In this document: in pieces, positions 1 to 9,717 of the stretch
Position numbering within the stretch: position 1 is the first letter of the stretch
Layout of the letters: each line of letters starts with the position of its first letter
Notes under the pieces: generated by a model
The model's input: the letters and a program-made list of their open reading frames with translations, nothing else
What the model was told of the DNA's origin: nothing
Database searches by the model: none
Source: UBA7672 sp964529555
GTDB taxonomy: Bacteria > Pseudomonadota > Alphaproteobacteria > Caulobacterales > Hyphomonadaceae
DNA length: 64,000 nucleotides
Reading direction: 5' to 3'
NCBI GenBank assembly: GCA_964529555.1
Contig: CAZGWV010000001.1
Span: 62,001 to 126,000 of the forward strand
Made by a program: the position numbers and the translations under genes

Positions 1-75
1 GTAGGTGGTCTGTGCGCTTGCGGATTGCGCGCTCAGCGCCATTAACAACGCCACCACCAACGACGCCAATCGCAT
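1..75 (-). CDS. Small secreted YD-repeat protein, N-terminal fragment (runs off window)
   Basis: Reading leftward from an ATG at 75, the first 25 codons encode a signal peptide (MRLASLVVALLMALSAQSAS) followed by AQTTY, then the window ends. The same pattern, signal peptide then AQTTYTYD, opens the complete gene at 6008-6502. That gene also sits divergently upstream of an RHS gene. I therefore infer a paralogous small exported protein whose body lies outside the window. A purine-rich stretch (AGGGGGGA) lies about 6 bases before the ATG. The function is unknown. Confidence 0.6.
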   Translation of the reverse strand, partial: MRLASLVVALLMALSAQSASAQTTY

Positions 76-385
76 GAGTGCAATCCCCCCTAGCCAAAGC
101 CCGCATGCGCGCGGTCGCGTAGAACCCATTCGAAGTATGCCGTGCGCCAAGCCAGATGCAAGCGTCAAGCGGCTGTGTTGGGTAATGTGATGGCAGTGCG
201 CCCGACGATGCATGCGGGCCCAGATAGATTGTGCGTTGCGCAAGAAAAGTTTTGCGCTTGCCCAATCGTGGCGGCGTGGTCACGCTCTGCTTCGTGGTGA
301 GAGAGCATGTGCTCGCGGTTGGGGCATCGCTTTCGCAAAATTCTTCATGGGACTGCGCGTCGTTGGCGCGCATCGGGGGACGAAT
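76..385. promoter_or_regulatory. Divergent intergenic region between YD gene and RHS gene 1
   Basis: About 310 bases separate the leftward small YD gene from the rightward RHS gene, so both promoters should lie here. I see no convincing conserved gene in it. Reading frame is open upstream of the RHS start from 212, but the good ribosome site (GGGGGA at 375-380) and the signal peptide both point to 386 as the start. Confidence 0.4.
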
Positions 386-3300
386 ATGGGGCTGCATGCA
401 CGAGGCGGGCATTGGCTTCGACGTTTCCGCAAAGTTGTATCTGCAGGAGGCGTGCTCGCAGCCAGCCTTGCCGCCGCTCCGCTTGGGTATGCGCAGGTGC
501 AGACGGCAACGCCGCCCGTGTTCAGCGCGATCGATCATCTCGGTGTCGATGCGAGTACAGGTCAGTTCCATCTCTCGACCAGTGAAGTCGCCATCGGGCA
601 GCCCGGTGCAGGCGGGATTGCATTTGGACGTGGCTGGGTCGCGTCAGGTTGGCGTGACTCCCTCGCCGGGACGATCTCCGTTTCGGGGGCGATCTATACT
701 GTGAGTTTGGGCGCAAGCGCTGAGACTTTCACGCTCTCCAGCGGAACATACACATCGAATCAGGCAATGGGTTCGACCCTGGCCTACGCATCGAGCAAAT
801 ACAGCTACACGCTGCGAGACGGCACGGTTGCAGAGTTCGACACGGCTACGGCAAGCTGTTCGGGCGTCACCAGCTTCTGGGCCTGCAATGCGGGCCTGAT
901 CACAAAGATGACGCGACCAGATGGCGAGGTCATCACCTGGACGTACTCGGCGGCGAGCGTCGGTGGCCAAAGCGCCATCCGGCCGCAATCGATCTCGAAC
1001 AATCTCAACTATCACATCCACTTCACCTACGCGATCAATGGGCCGAACAATGGCAGCGAGGTTGTCGGCGGCTATCTTGAGCGCATCAAGGTCACGGGGA
1101 TCGATCGCTCGATCTACAATTGCTCGAACTCCACATTTATCTGCTCTGACAGCACGGGGGCCAACTGGCCGTATGTCGTTTATGGTGCTGAGAGCGGAGG
1201 AGTTCAGACGGTAACTGACAGGCTCTCGCAGACGACACGGTTTAAAGTCACCAGTGGAAACTTGACGGAAGTCAGATTGCCGACATCGAGTTCGGTCGCA
1301 CGCACGTCGATTGCCTACAGCTCAGGGAAAGTCATCCTCGTTTCTACGAACATCGGCGGATGGTTTAGTACTGCCTACACCTACAGCGATGCTTCCGGCG
1401 TTCGTACAACGACAGCGGCACCATATTTCGAGGGTAACGCATCGATTACAAAAACCAATATCGCAAATGGCTGGGTGACCGAACTCTGGGCTGACGGCGC
1501 CGGCACGCGCAGGACGGTCTTGACACGGGACGGCTACGGTCGAGTAACGCGCACAACCCGCGCAGATGGCGACTACACAAATCTGACCTATGACGCGCGT
1601 GGGAATGTCACACAGATCGTCGAAACGCCCAAGACGGGAAGCGGGCTCTCGAGCATCACGACGACCGCATCTTATCCGGGCAGCTGCTCCAACGCCAAGA
1701 CCTGCAACAAGCCGAACTCGACGACGGATGCGCGAGGCTATCGGACAGATTATACGTATTCTTCGACTCATGGCGGAGTGCTGACGGTCACGCTTCCAGC
1801 GCCGTCGGGTTCAGCCCCGGTTGGCAGCGGAACGCGGCCGGAGATGCGTTACACCTATGCCGATGCCAGCACCGGCATCTACCGCGTGGACACGACAAAG
1901 TCCTGCGCTTCCGGTTCCTCTTGCGCCAACGCTGCAAATGAGACGGTGCAGGCGTTCACCTACGATTCCAAGCGGCGTGTTGTAACGACAACCGTTCGCG
2001 CAGGGAATTCGTCGGTGATATCGACATCGAGCATCACCTATACTTCGCTGGGCGACATCGCGACTGTCGATGGCCCGCTCAGCGGAACTGCGGACACCGC
2101 GTATCTATACTATGACGATATCCGCAGGCTGCGCGCGAGCGTGACGCCCGACCCGGATGGCGGGGGATCGCTCCAGCATCGTGTGTCACGGACGACGTAT
2201 AACGCTGATGGTTTTCCGACCGTTGTCGAGGTGGGTCATGTATCCTCGCCTTCCAGTTGGGCGTCGATGACCGTTCTCCAGCGTATCGACAACACGTATG
2301 AGCTCGGCCTTCCAATACCTTTCTCCAAGACCGCCCTGTCATCGGGCGGCACGACCTATGCGGTTCAGCAGTTCAGCATACACGAAAATCTCTTCGCGCG
2401 TTGCACGGCCACGCGCATGAATCCCAGCGAGTTCGCCTCGCTTCCGACCGGCATGTACGCCGCCTGTCAGGCAGACACCGCTGGCTCCTACGGATACGAT
2501 CGCATTACACTCACTGGCTATAACGGATATCGCGAGGGGACGAGCGTTGCCGACGGCGTGATTGGCAGCTTTGGGACGCCGAGGCGGCTGGTTCAGACTG
2601 TCTCCTACGATGCTTCGTCGGGAGAATCCGAATACTTGACCGATGCAGACGGCAACAAAACCAAATACGAGTATGATGGGTTCTCGCGGCTGGTGAAGAC
2701 GATCTTCCCCAGCCCGACAACGGCTGGCAACCAGAACGCAGGGGACTATGAGCAGCTCACGTATGACGCCTATGGGCGCCTGACAGCCCGCCGCGGGCGA
2801 GATGGGCAGAGCTTCTCGTTCAGCTACGATAATCTTGGCCGCGTGACCGTGATCGACGCGCCGGGTTCGCAGCCGGACATCACCTACACATACGACAATT
2901 TCGGCCGCGTGCTGACGGCGGCCCAGTCCGGGCACACGCTCACCTACGCCTATGACGCCCTCAGCCGCCTGACCAGCGAGACGCAGGGTAGCCGCACGGT
3001 CAGCTACCAGTATGACGCGGCAGGGCGGCGCACGCGGCTGACCTGGCCGGACAGCTTCCATGTGACCTACGAGTACAATGCCGTGGGCGAGGTGACAGCC
3101 ATCAAGGAGAATGGAAGCTCAGCGCTTGCGACATTCACCTACGACAATCTTGGCCGTCGCACGTCGCTGGCGCGCGGCAATGGCAGCACGACAGGGTATG
3201 CGTTCGACGGCGGCTCGCGGCTGATCGATCTTGGGCTCGACCTGGGCGGTTCCTCGCACGATGTGTGGACGGATCTCAGCTACAACCCGGCCGGCCAGAT

Positions 3301-4675
3301 CGTCTCGAAGACGATCAACAACACGGGCTACAACTTCACGCTGCCGGCCGCTTATGCCGACGCCTATGCTGATAACGGGCTCAACCAGTACACCTCCGCC
3401 GGGGGCGTGGCGCCGAGCTATGACAGTCGCGGCAACACGACGGGCGATGGGACGAAGGCCTACGCGTACGACTACAGCAATCGCCTGACGAGCGTGAACG
3501 CGACGTCGGTGCTCCTGAGCTACGACCCGTCTGGACGGCTGAGGGCGCTTGGCGGATCGGCGGTGGCCGACACGCTGTTCGTCTATGACGGTGTGGACGT
3601 GATCGCGGAATACAATCCGGGCGGCAGCCTCGTCCGCCGCTATGTGCACGGGCCGGGGATGGATGAGCCGCTGGTGTGGTTCGAGGGGGCAGGGCATTCG
3701 GGCTCGGGCACGCCCGACCGGCGTTATCTGTTCGCGGACGAGCGCGGCTCGATCATCGCGGTCGAGGGCGGATCGACGACGAAGAACAGCTATGACGAGT
3801 ATGGCGTTCCGGGGTCAGGTAATGCGGGACGATTCCAGTACACCGGCCAGATGTGGATGCCGGAAGCGGGCCTCTACCACTACAAGGCCCGCGCGTATAA
3901 CCCCGAACTCGGCCGGTTCATGCAGCCCGATCCCATCGGCTATGGCGATGGGGTGAATATGTACAACTATGTCGCCGGTGATCCCGTGAATTCGCGAGAC
4001 CCAACGGGCCTCGTGGTCGTCGGGAATAGCGTGATTATTACTGGCGGCGTGGAGGATGGCGGCATTGCGTGCGGAAGAGATAATTCATTTAACGAGTGCG
4101 AAGCATACCGGCAGTTTCTGCAACAAGGGGTAGAGCCGAGCATCATCTTTCCGAGTGAAATTGGGATGGATCAGGGCATTCTTACCAACCAGCCCACACC
4201 AGCTCCGCGGGGATGGACATGTACTAGTGGCGTGAACAAAAGCGGGTTTCCTAGCCCTACACTAAAGAGCTTGGGTTTCGACAAAGATGGAATGAATCCC
4301 GGTCAATTCGCTCTGTGGAACCCCCTCGCCGCCTTTGCTGCGTACACAATCGCGCAAGACGCGGACTGGGAGACGCGTGTGTTTCAAGGCTTCTCGGGCA
4401 TCCCAGCGCACAACAATGCTGCAGACGCCTTTCATCACGCCTACTGGAGTTATCGCATGCAGCAATTTTTTTGGTTTGATGGCGCCAAAGACGTTGGCGA
4501 TATTTGGGAGCGTTCCGAGCAGGGTATGCAAAACAGTCCTGGTGAACGACTAATGGATCTCTACAATAATATGGTAGGGCGGCAGCAGGCGAGTTTTGGG
4601 CCGACGTTTCCAAATGCATCGTCCGCTGTGCGAGATTTGATTAATAGAGATTGTCTGCGTACGTCGCCCTTCTAG
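386..4675 (+). CDS. RHS/YD-repeat protein with variable C-terminal toxin-like tail
   Basis: A 1,429-residue polymorphic-toxin-type protein. The ATG at 386 follows GGGGGA and opens a signal peptide ending near residue 36 (LGYA-QVQ). Residues ~200-1100 are full of YD-type repeats (for example TYDNFGRV, SYDNLGRV, YQYDAAGR), which in this family form a shell around the C-terminal cargo. The RHS core signature is at ~1112-1209, with YLFADERGS and then PDPIGYGDGVNMYNYV ending in DPTGL. The last ~220 residues are unlike the core and contain DAFHHAYWS followed by MDLYNNMVGR, a His/Asn-rich pattern seen in uncharacterised toxin-like tails; the family assignment is tentative. Two small membrane proteins follow and could be immunity partners. 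A Sec signal rather than a VgrG/PAAR link suggests surface display or export without T6SS. Confidence 0.85.
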   Translation: MGLHARGGHWLRRFRKVVSAGGVLAASLAAAPLGYAQVQTATPPVFSAIDHLGVDASTGQFHLSTSEVAIGQPGAGGIAFGRGWVASGWRDSLAGTISVSGAIYTVSLGASAETFTLSSGTYTSNQAMGSTLAYASSKYSYTLRDGTVAEFDTATASCSGVTSFWACNAGLITKMTRPDGEVITWTYSAASVGGQSAIRPQSISNNLNYHIHFTYAINGPNNGSEVVGGYLERIKVTGIDRSIYNCSNSTFICSDSTGANWPYVVYGAESGGVQTVTDRLSQTTRFKVTSGNLTEVRLPTSSSVARTSIAYSSGKVILVSTNIGGWFSTAYTYSDASGVRTTTAAPYFEGNASITKTNIANGWVTELWADGAGTRRTVLTRDGYGRVTRTTRADGDYTNLTYDARGNVTQIVETPKTGSGLSSITTTASYPGSCSNAKTCNKPNSTTDARGYRTDYTYSSTHGGVLTVTLPAPSGSAPVGSGTRPEMRYTYADASTGIYRVDTTKSCASGSSCANAANETVQAFTYDSKRRVVTTTVRAGNSSVISTSSITYTSLGDIATVDGPLSGTADTAYLYYDDIRRLRASVTPDPDGGGSLQHRVSRTTYNADGFPTVVEVGHVSSPSSWASMTVLQRIDNTYELGLPIPFSKTALSSGGTTYAVQQFSIHENLFARCTATRMNPSEFASLPTGMYAACQADTAGSYGYDRITLTGYNGYREGTSVADGVIGSFGTPRRLVQTVSYDASSGESEYLTDADGNKTKYEYDGFSRLVKTIFPSPTTAGNQNAGDYEQLTYDAYGRLTARRGRDGQSFSFSYDNLGRVTVIDAPGSQPDITYTYDNFGRVLTAAQSGHTLTYAYDALSRLTSETQGSRTVSYQYDAAGRRTRLTWPDSFHVTYEYNAVGEVTAIKENGSSALATFTYDNLGRRTSLARGNGSTTGYAFDGGSRLIDLGLDLGGSSHDVWTDLSYNPAGQIVSKTINNTGYNFTLPAAYADAYADNGLNQYTSAGGVAPSYDSRGNTTGDGTKAYAYDYSNRLTSVNATSVLLSYDPSGRLRALGGSAVADTLFVYDGVDVIAEYNPGGSLVRRYVHGPGMDEPLVWFEGAGHSGSGTPDRRYLFADERGSIIAVEGGSTTKNSYDEYGVPGSGNAGRFQYTGQMWMPEAGLYHYKARAYNPELGRFMQPDPIGYGDGVNMYNYVAGDPVNSRDPTGLVVVGNSVIITGGVEDGGIACGRDNSFNECEAYRQFLQQGVEPSIIFPSEIGMDQGILTNQPTPAPRGWTCTSGVNKSGFPSPTLKSLGFDKDGMNPGQFALWNPLAAFAAYTIAQDADWETRVFQGFSGIPAHNNAADAFHHAYWSYRMQQFFWFDGAKDVGDIWERSEQGMQNSPGERLMDLYNNMVGRQQASFGPTFPNASSAVRDLINRDCLRTSPF

Positions 4676-4685
4676 AGGTGATCCA

Positions 4686-5066
4686 ATGAAATTGAACAAA
4701 TTTTGGATAGGGTCAGCGGCGGGGTTTGCTCTCGGTTTGTTATGTTGTTGGGTGACAGTATTTGTAACGGGAATGAATTCCACCGTTGTAATATATAATT
4801 CGACGTCTGCGCAACTTGAAGAAGTGCGAGTGGGGCTAGATGATGAGGTCGTTTGGAATGGCCTTATCGAAGTTGGTGAGCATATCGACGTCCATCTCGG
4901 GTCGTCTCGTTCGGGCACTCTGTGGATAGAGAATATTGTGAAGTCTGATGTCGATCGTCGCGAATTAGCTTATGTAGCACCAATGATCGGCTACGATTTT
5001 TATGTATCGTTGAATTCAGAGCATGGGGTCACGTTGCAGACATGTCCTAAAGGCTCTCGCGGCTGA
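4686..5066 (+). CDS. Small single-pass membrane protein, candidate RHS immunity protein
   Basis: A 126-residue protein starting 10 bases after the RHS stop, behind a GAGGTG ribosome site. Residues ~8-30 form one hydrophobic segment (FWIGSAAGFALGLLCCWVTV), which could be a membrane anchor or an uncleaved signal. The rest is a soluble domain with many beta-type residues and a C-terminal Cys. I do not recognise a family. The immunity role is inferred only from the position: RHS and other polymorphic toxins usually have their immunity gene directly downstream of the variable tail, and this stretch is more AT-rich than the RHS core, as such cassettes often are. Confidence 0.6.
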   Translation: MKLNKFWIGSAAGFALGLLCCWVTVFVTGMNSTVVIYNSTSAQLEEVRVGLDDEVVWNGLIEVGEHIDVHLGSSRSGTLWIENIVKSDVDRRELAYVAPMIGYDFYVSLNSEHGVTLQTCPKGSRG

Positions 5067-5085
5067 TAAGAGACACTGCTCGATA

Positions 5086-5262
5086 ATGAAAGAGAATTTT
5101 ATTATATCACAGGGCTTTTTGCTGGCGATTGTTATCGGAGCGCTGAGTGGATTCCTGTTGGTGGTGTTGTCAGCCGTTCCGCAAATTCCTTCATTTCCAG
5201 TCTTTGTCATCATCGTAGCCGCTTTTGTGCTAAGGAAGATATTTTGGAAGGGTGTCACTTGA
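5086..5262 (+). CDS. Small two-helix membrane protein
   Basis: A 58-residue protein starting at the ATG at 5086, 19 bases after the preceding stop, with AAGAGA about 12 bases upstream. It has two predicted membrane helices, at roughly residues 7-29 and 34-52 (FPVFVIIVAAFVLRKIF), and almost nothing else. An in-frame ATG exists at 5023, but it overlaps the upstream gene and lacks a clear ribosome site. No family is recognised. It may be part of the RHS immunity cassette or a short membrane peptide of unrelated role. Confidence 0.45.
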   Translation: MKENFIISQGFLLAIVIGALSGFLLVVLSAVPQIPSFPVFVIIVAAFVLRKIFWKGVT

Positions 5263-5700
5263 CTGTATTGGCGCAAACTGAGTGTGTCGGTCAGATTGTG
5301 CCTAATTTGCAGTAGGGCGCGAAACATGAAGTCGGACTCTGTATCGCCTCTCGATTAGTGCGGGCCGGCTGCCTAGTTCAACAAGGATCCGAAGTGAGCG
5401 GACTGGATTCGAAGCGGCGTAAGCGGCACTAACGATCATCCGATAGCCGATTTCCTGGCAGGGCAAGTACAGGTGGATCGTTAGGAGCAGGCTCGCGCTG
5501 CCTGCCATGTGCTGCTCCGCTAGCCAGTCTCTCTCAGCGGGGGCCGGTCACCGCTCGGATACCAACAATGTCTGCTTCACGTGCTCAACGCAGGCCCGCC
5601 GGCGGGCGGGGCTCAGTAGTTTCCCGAGGCTGCTTCCTTCGGGGGGGGCTAGCGGTCTGTCACATGCCGCTTCAACAGGCCTGTCCTTATTGGTCTCTCA
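5263..5700. other. Stretch without a recognisable gene
   Basis: About 440 bases between the rightward small membrane gene and the leftward secreted-protein gene. It has no ORF that looks genuine on either strand and no tRNA-like fold that I can see. A G8 run lies near 5641. It may be the debris of an earlier RHS tail or immunity cassette, but nothing in it proves that. Confidence 0.4.
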
Positions 5701-6006
5701 TCAATCGTCTTTGAGCCGATTGGCCTTGGCCGTCGCCGTCTCCTTGCGCCAGACTTCCTCGCCGCGACCGCTGCTCCCGAAGTCTGACGCCCATGTGTTT
5801 CCAAGGCGCGCAATCTCGCCGGTTTGGCTGTTGTAGATGATCGGTTCGCAGGCCTGAGGTTGCGTGCAGGCGCGCCCCTCCTTCCACGGAGCGGCGAGGG
5901 CTCCAGTGGATATCATAACAACTTCGCCTGAGTATTCTTTGCCGGTCTGGGCGGTCGCGCCCACAACTGTCGTTAAAGCTATGAGCAGGGTCAGGATAAT
6001 GCGCAT
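5701..6006 (-). CDS. Small secreted protein of unknown function
   Basis: A 101-residue protein with a clear signal peptide (MRIILTLLIALTTVVGATAQ) and a mature part of about 80 residues holding a Cys pair (ACTQPQACEP). Its ATG lies one base beyond the stop codon of the upstream YD-repeat gene (6008-6502), so the two are almost certainly co-transcribed and translationally coupled. No family is recognised. Its presence next to an RHS unit suggests an accessory or immunity-like periplasmic role, which is only inference. Confidence 0.6.
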   Translation of the reverse strand: MRIILTLLIALTTVVGATAQTGKEYSGEVVMISTGALAAPWKEGRACTQPQACEPIIYNSQTGEIARLGNTWASDFGSSGRGEEVWRKETATAKANRLKDD

Positions 6007-6007
6007 G

Positions 6008-6502
6008 TCAGAGCGGCGGCCCCCTCTCGCAGATCGGATTGCAGTAGACGACCTGCGCGGATATCTGCGCGCTCGATGTCGCTCCGCTGGCGTCTTTCAT
6101 CGTATATGAGAAATTGTGCGTACCGAGGGGCGCCGCTGTTAGGCCAACGCCATTCGCGAGCACGCTCGCATAAACACTGCCCGTGGTCGAAACCACCGAC
6201 AACGTATCATCGGGCAGGTCGGCGTCCGTATCATTGGCAAGAACGAAAAGCGTTCCTGTCCATGTGCTTCCCGTCGTCATGAGGAAATAGGTGTCTGCCA
6301 CCGCCGCCGGCGCAGCGTTGCCGCTCTTCACTTTGGTTCGGTTGTCCAGTGCGTCGTAAGTATACGTAACGACCTTGGTCGCGTCGCTCGTTTCACGAAC
6401 CTGAATGACACGCCCAAGCGCGTCATATGTGTAAGTTGTCTGGGCGTTTGCCTGAGCCGCCATGACGAGCGTTGCGACGAGCAAGAGCAACGGAAGCTTC
6501 AT
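6008..6502 (-). CDS. Small secreted protein with YD repeats and a cadherin/Ig-like domain
   Basis: A 164-residue exported protein. After the signal peptide (residues 1-20) come two YD repeats, TYTYDALGRVIQVRE and TYTYDALDNRTKVKS, exactly the unit used by RHS shells but only two copies. A beta-sandwich-like domain follows with the motif VLANDTDADLPDDTLSV, typical of VCBS/cadherin-like bacterial Ig repeats, and the protein ends with a Cys pair (YCNPIC). It is divergent from RHS gene 2 and heads a two-gene unit with the 101-residue secreted gene. The truncated gene at 1-75 is its likely paralogue. A short YD protein could cap or scaffold the large RHS shell, but that is speculation. Confidence 0.7.
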   Translation of the reverse strand: MKLPLLLLVATLVMAAQANAQTTYTYDALGRVIQVRETSDATKVVTYTYDALDNRTKVKSGNAAPAAVADTYFLMTTGSTWTGTLFVLANDTDADLPDDTLSVVSTTGSVYASVLANGVGLTAAPLGTHNFSYTMKDASGATSSAQISAQVVYCNPICERGPPL

Positions 6503-6792
6503 CAGTCGTCATCCCCCAATACGTGACGCGCACACGAAGCTATGCGTGAACAGGCGACAAGAGCAAGCGGGAATTCGAAAGAGTTCGGCATCTCGTGATG
6601 CGCGATGGACTTTCGCTGGCAGGTTTTCTCGGGGCGCTAGATACCACGGAAGTTTTTTGGCTATCGGAATGCTCAGGCGTTTTTCATCGCGGATTTGTGC
6701 TTCTCGGCAAGCGCCGCCTCATTCGCCTTTTTGTTTGCCGAACGTGTCTGATGCTACTTCACTCTTCATCTGTCTACTTTGGGGGGAGACGC

Positions 6793-9717
6793 ATGCTCGA
6801 ACATCTCATGTTGGCTTTGCGCACGCTGCAGGGCGTCAAGAGCGCCATTCGGCGAGGCGTGCTCGTGAGTTGTGCGCTCGCCGTCGTTGCGGCGCCGGCA
6901 GCGGCGCAAGTCCAGACTGTTGTTCCGCCGCTGTGGAGCTCGATCGATCATCTTGGTGTCGATGTAAGCACCGGAAAATACAATGCCGCTGTCACGGGAG
7001 TCGTTATTGGGCAGCCCGGCGCTGGCGGTCTTGCCCATGGGCGCGTCTGGATCGACACAGGCTGGCGCGATTCTCTCGCCGGCACGATCAATTCCAGCGG
7101 TTCGATCTACACGGTCAGCCTGGGAGGAGCGTCTGAATCGTTCACACTCTCGAGCGGCGTCTACACGTCGAACCAGAGGATCGGTTCGACGCTGTCCTTC
7201 GCCTCAAGCAAATACACCTACACACTGGCTGAGGGTACGGTGGTCGAGTTCGATACCGCCGTGGCAAGCTGCTCGGGTGTTACCAGCTTCTGGGGATGTA
7301 ATGCCGGCCTGATCACCAAGCTGACCCGACCCGATGGCGAGATCGTCACCTGGACATATTCTACCGCCAGCGTCGGCGGACAGACGGCGATCCGTCCGCA
7401 ATCTGTCTCGAACAATCTGAATTTCCACATCCACTTCACCTACGCGATCAACGGACCGAACAACGGCAGCGAAGTCGTGGGCGGCTATCTGCAACGGACC
7501 AAGGTCACTGGCATCAATCGCGCCGTCTACAATTGCACGAACGGGTCATTCACCTGTTCGGACAGCACGGGGGCGGACTGGCCCTATGTCACGTACGGAA
7601 CGGAGAGCGGAGGCTCGATCGAGACCGTGACGGATCGGCTGTCGCGGGTCATGCGCTACGTCTTTGCCAGCGGCAAAATGACAGGCATTCGGTTGCCGTC
7701 GTCATCCTCCACAAACCGAATCACGGTCACCTACGTGAGCGGCAAGGTGGCTGGTGTCACCAGCAGCATAGGAGGCAATGACGGGGCTACCTACTCGTAT
7801 GTGGACAGCGGCGGAGAGCGCGTCACGACCATCGACCCAACGGTCCACGGCGGCAACAAGGTCGTCGTCACGAATCTAGCAAACGGATGGACCACGGAAT
7901 TTACGGACGGCATTCTCGGCGTGAACACGACGGTGTTGACGCGCGACGCCTACGGGCGCGTCACGCGCACAACACTGGGGCTCGGCCAGTATGCCGACTA
8001 CACATACGATGCGCGCGGGAACATCACGCAGACCATATTCACCCCCAAGACCGGCTCTGGGCTTTCGAACATCACGACATCAGCGTCGTTCCCGGCGAAC
8101 TGCGCCAATCCCAAGACCTGCAACAAGCCTGAATCGACCACGGACGCGCGGGGTTACCGTACGGACTACACGTACTCATCGACCCATGGTGGGTTGCTGA
8201 CTGTAACTTCGCCTGCGCCCTCGGGTTCGGCGCCGATTGGCAGCGGAACGCGACCTCAAACGCGCTTCACTTACGCTGACGCCAGCACGGGCATCTACAG
8301 GCTGAGCGGAACATCGTCGTGCGCCAGCGGGTCTTCGTGCGCCAACGCCGCGAACGAGACGGTGCAGTCGATCACCTATGACAGCCAGCGGCGCGTAGCC
8401 TCTACCACGATCAGGGCAGGCGATTCATCGATTACCGCAACCTCGTCCGTCACCTATACATCGCTGGGCGACATTGCGACGATTGACGGGCCCCTGAGCG
8501 GAACTGGCGATACGACGCGGTTCTATTATGACGGCATACGCCGGCCGCGTGCGGTGGTTGGTCCCGACCCGGATGGTGGTGGGAGTCTTCTCCATCGTGT
8601 CGCCAAATCGGACTACAATAGCGATGGCTTGATCACGGCGGCGCAGCTGGGCGCCGTGTCTTCGCCGGGAAGCTGGGCCTCGCTCACCGTGATGCAGCAG
8701 CAGGATCTCGTCTACAACGCCGCCGGCCTCGTAGCGACGGCGAAGCTGGCTTCCCTCAGCGCCGATCCTCCACATGCGGTTGCGCAGTTCGACTATCTGG
8801 CAGGCTCCAACGTAACCTGCTCGGCTGTACGAATGAATCCCGCGACGTTCGCCTCGCTGCCGGGGTCGGCTTGCGATGCGGCGACGGCAGGCTCGTTCGG
8901 GCCGGACAGGCGCGCACAGCCAACGCTCAATGATCTGGGCGAGCTGACGGAGATGCAAGAAGCCTATGGAACGCCGCAGCAGCGCAGCGTGGCGAAGATG
9001 GAATATCTTTCGTCCGGCGAGCTGCAGAAGATAACGGACGCGGAGGATTTCCGCACAACTTATCACTACGACGGATTCAGTCGTCTCGTGAAGACAAACT
9101 ATCCGCATCCTTCGTGGGGCAACATCAGTTCCTCGACGGACTATGAAGAGCTGACCTACGATGCGTATGGCCGGCTGACGGCGCGGCGGGGCAGGGATGG
9201 GCAGAGCTTCGCCTATTCCTACGACAATCTCGGCCGGGTGACGACGGTAGATGCGCCTGGCTCGCAGCCGGATGTGAGCTACACCTACGACAATTTCGGC
9301 CGGGTGACGCAGGTCATCCAGCATTGCCGCTTCGCCGCCGAACAGGTGCGCGACGCCACTCCCGTCAAACACCAGTCCGTCGGGAAGATCGACCGCGACA
9401 TGCGGGGAATAGCGCCGGATGATCCACAATCCGAGGCGTTCCAGGGCAGCCACATCCTCTTGGGGATCGGCGAGTTTTGTTTCGAGGCCCGGAATCAGGG
9501 ACTGTGCCTGGGTGGCTGGCATACCGGTGCGGATTCCGGCCTTGCGGGCAGCGCCGTTGGCGGCATGGATGATCTTGGAGCGGCCATCGGAGCCGACCAG
9601 AACGAGCGGGCGCTCACGAGGCGGCGCGGTATCGGGATGCGTCCTGTAATAGCGATCCGTTGGCCAGGTCGGCAGGAAGAGCGAGACGACCTTTTTCATC
9701 ACACGCCTCCACGATGA
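6793..9717 (+). pseudogene. RHS/YD-repeat gene 2, truncated by fusion to antisense imuB
   Basis: Starts at the ATG at 6793 behind GGGGGGAGA, with a signal peptide ending in APAAAQVQT. The first ~840 codons are clearly paralogous to RHS gene 1: shared blocks include ASCSGVTSFW, HIHFTYAINGPNNGSEVV and YTYDNFGRV. Homology stops at about 9303-9315, where gene 1 continues with more repeats and the RHS core. From there the frame merely reads through DNA that is sense for imuB on the other strand, giving a meaningless ~135-residue tail. The RHS core signature and the toxin tail are therefore missing. A truncated product could still be made, but a working RHS toxin cannot. Confidence 0.8.
9309..9699 (-). 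pseudogene. imuB: imuB, N-terminal fragment (Y-family polymerase-like mutasome subunit)
   Basis: Begins at the ATG at 9699 behind GGAGG, overlapping the end of imuA by 86 bases. Residues 1 to ~129 match the N-terminus of ImuB, the catalytically inactive Y-family polymerase relative that recruits DnaE2: MKKVVSLFLPTWPTDR, then IRTGMPATQAQSLIPGL and VFDGSGVAHLFGGEAAML. At about 9303-9315 the sequence passes into the antisense of RHS gene 2. The frame stays open to 8425, but the added residues are not ImuB. The polymerase body, clamp-binding motif and DnaE2/ImuA contact region are lost, and dnaE2 is not present. Confidence 0.82.

Noticed and set aside
5507..5836. A 109-codon open frame on the + strand in the gene-poor stretch
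   Set aside because: Ser/Arg-rich, without a ribosome site, and antisense at its 3' end to the secreted-protein gene at 5701-6006.
9303..9717. Unique C-terminal tail of RHS gene 2, considered as a new toxin domain
   Set aside because: The tail is exactly antisense to the N-terminal codons of imuB, so it is read-through after a rearrangement, not a toxin cassette.
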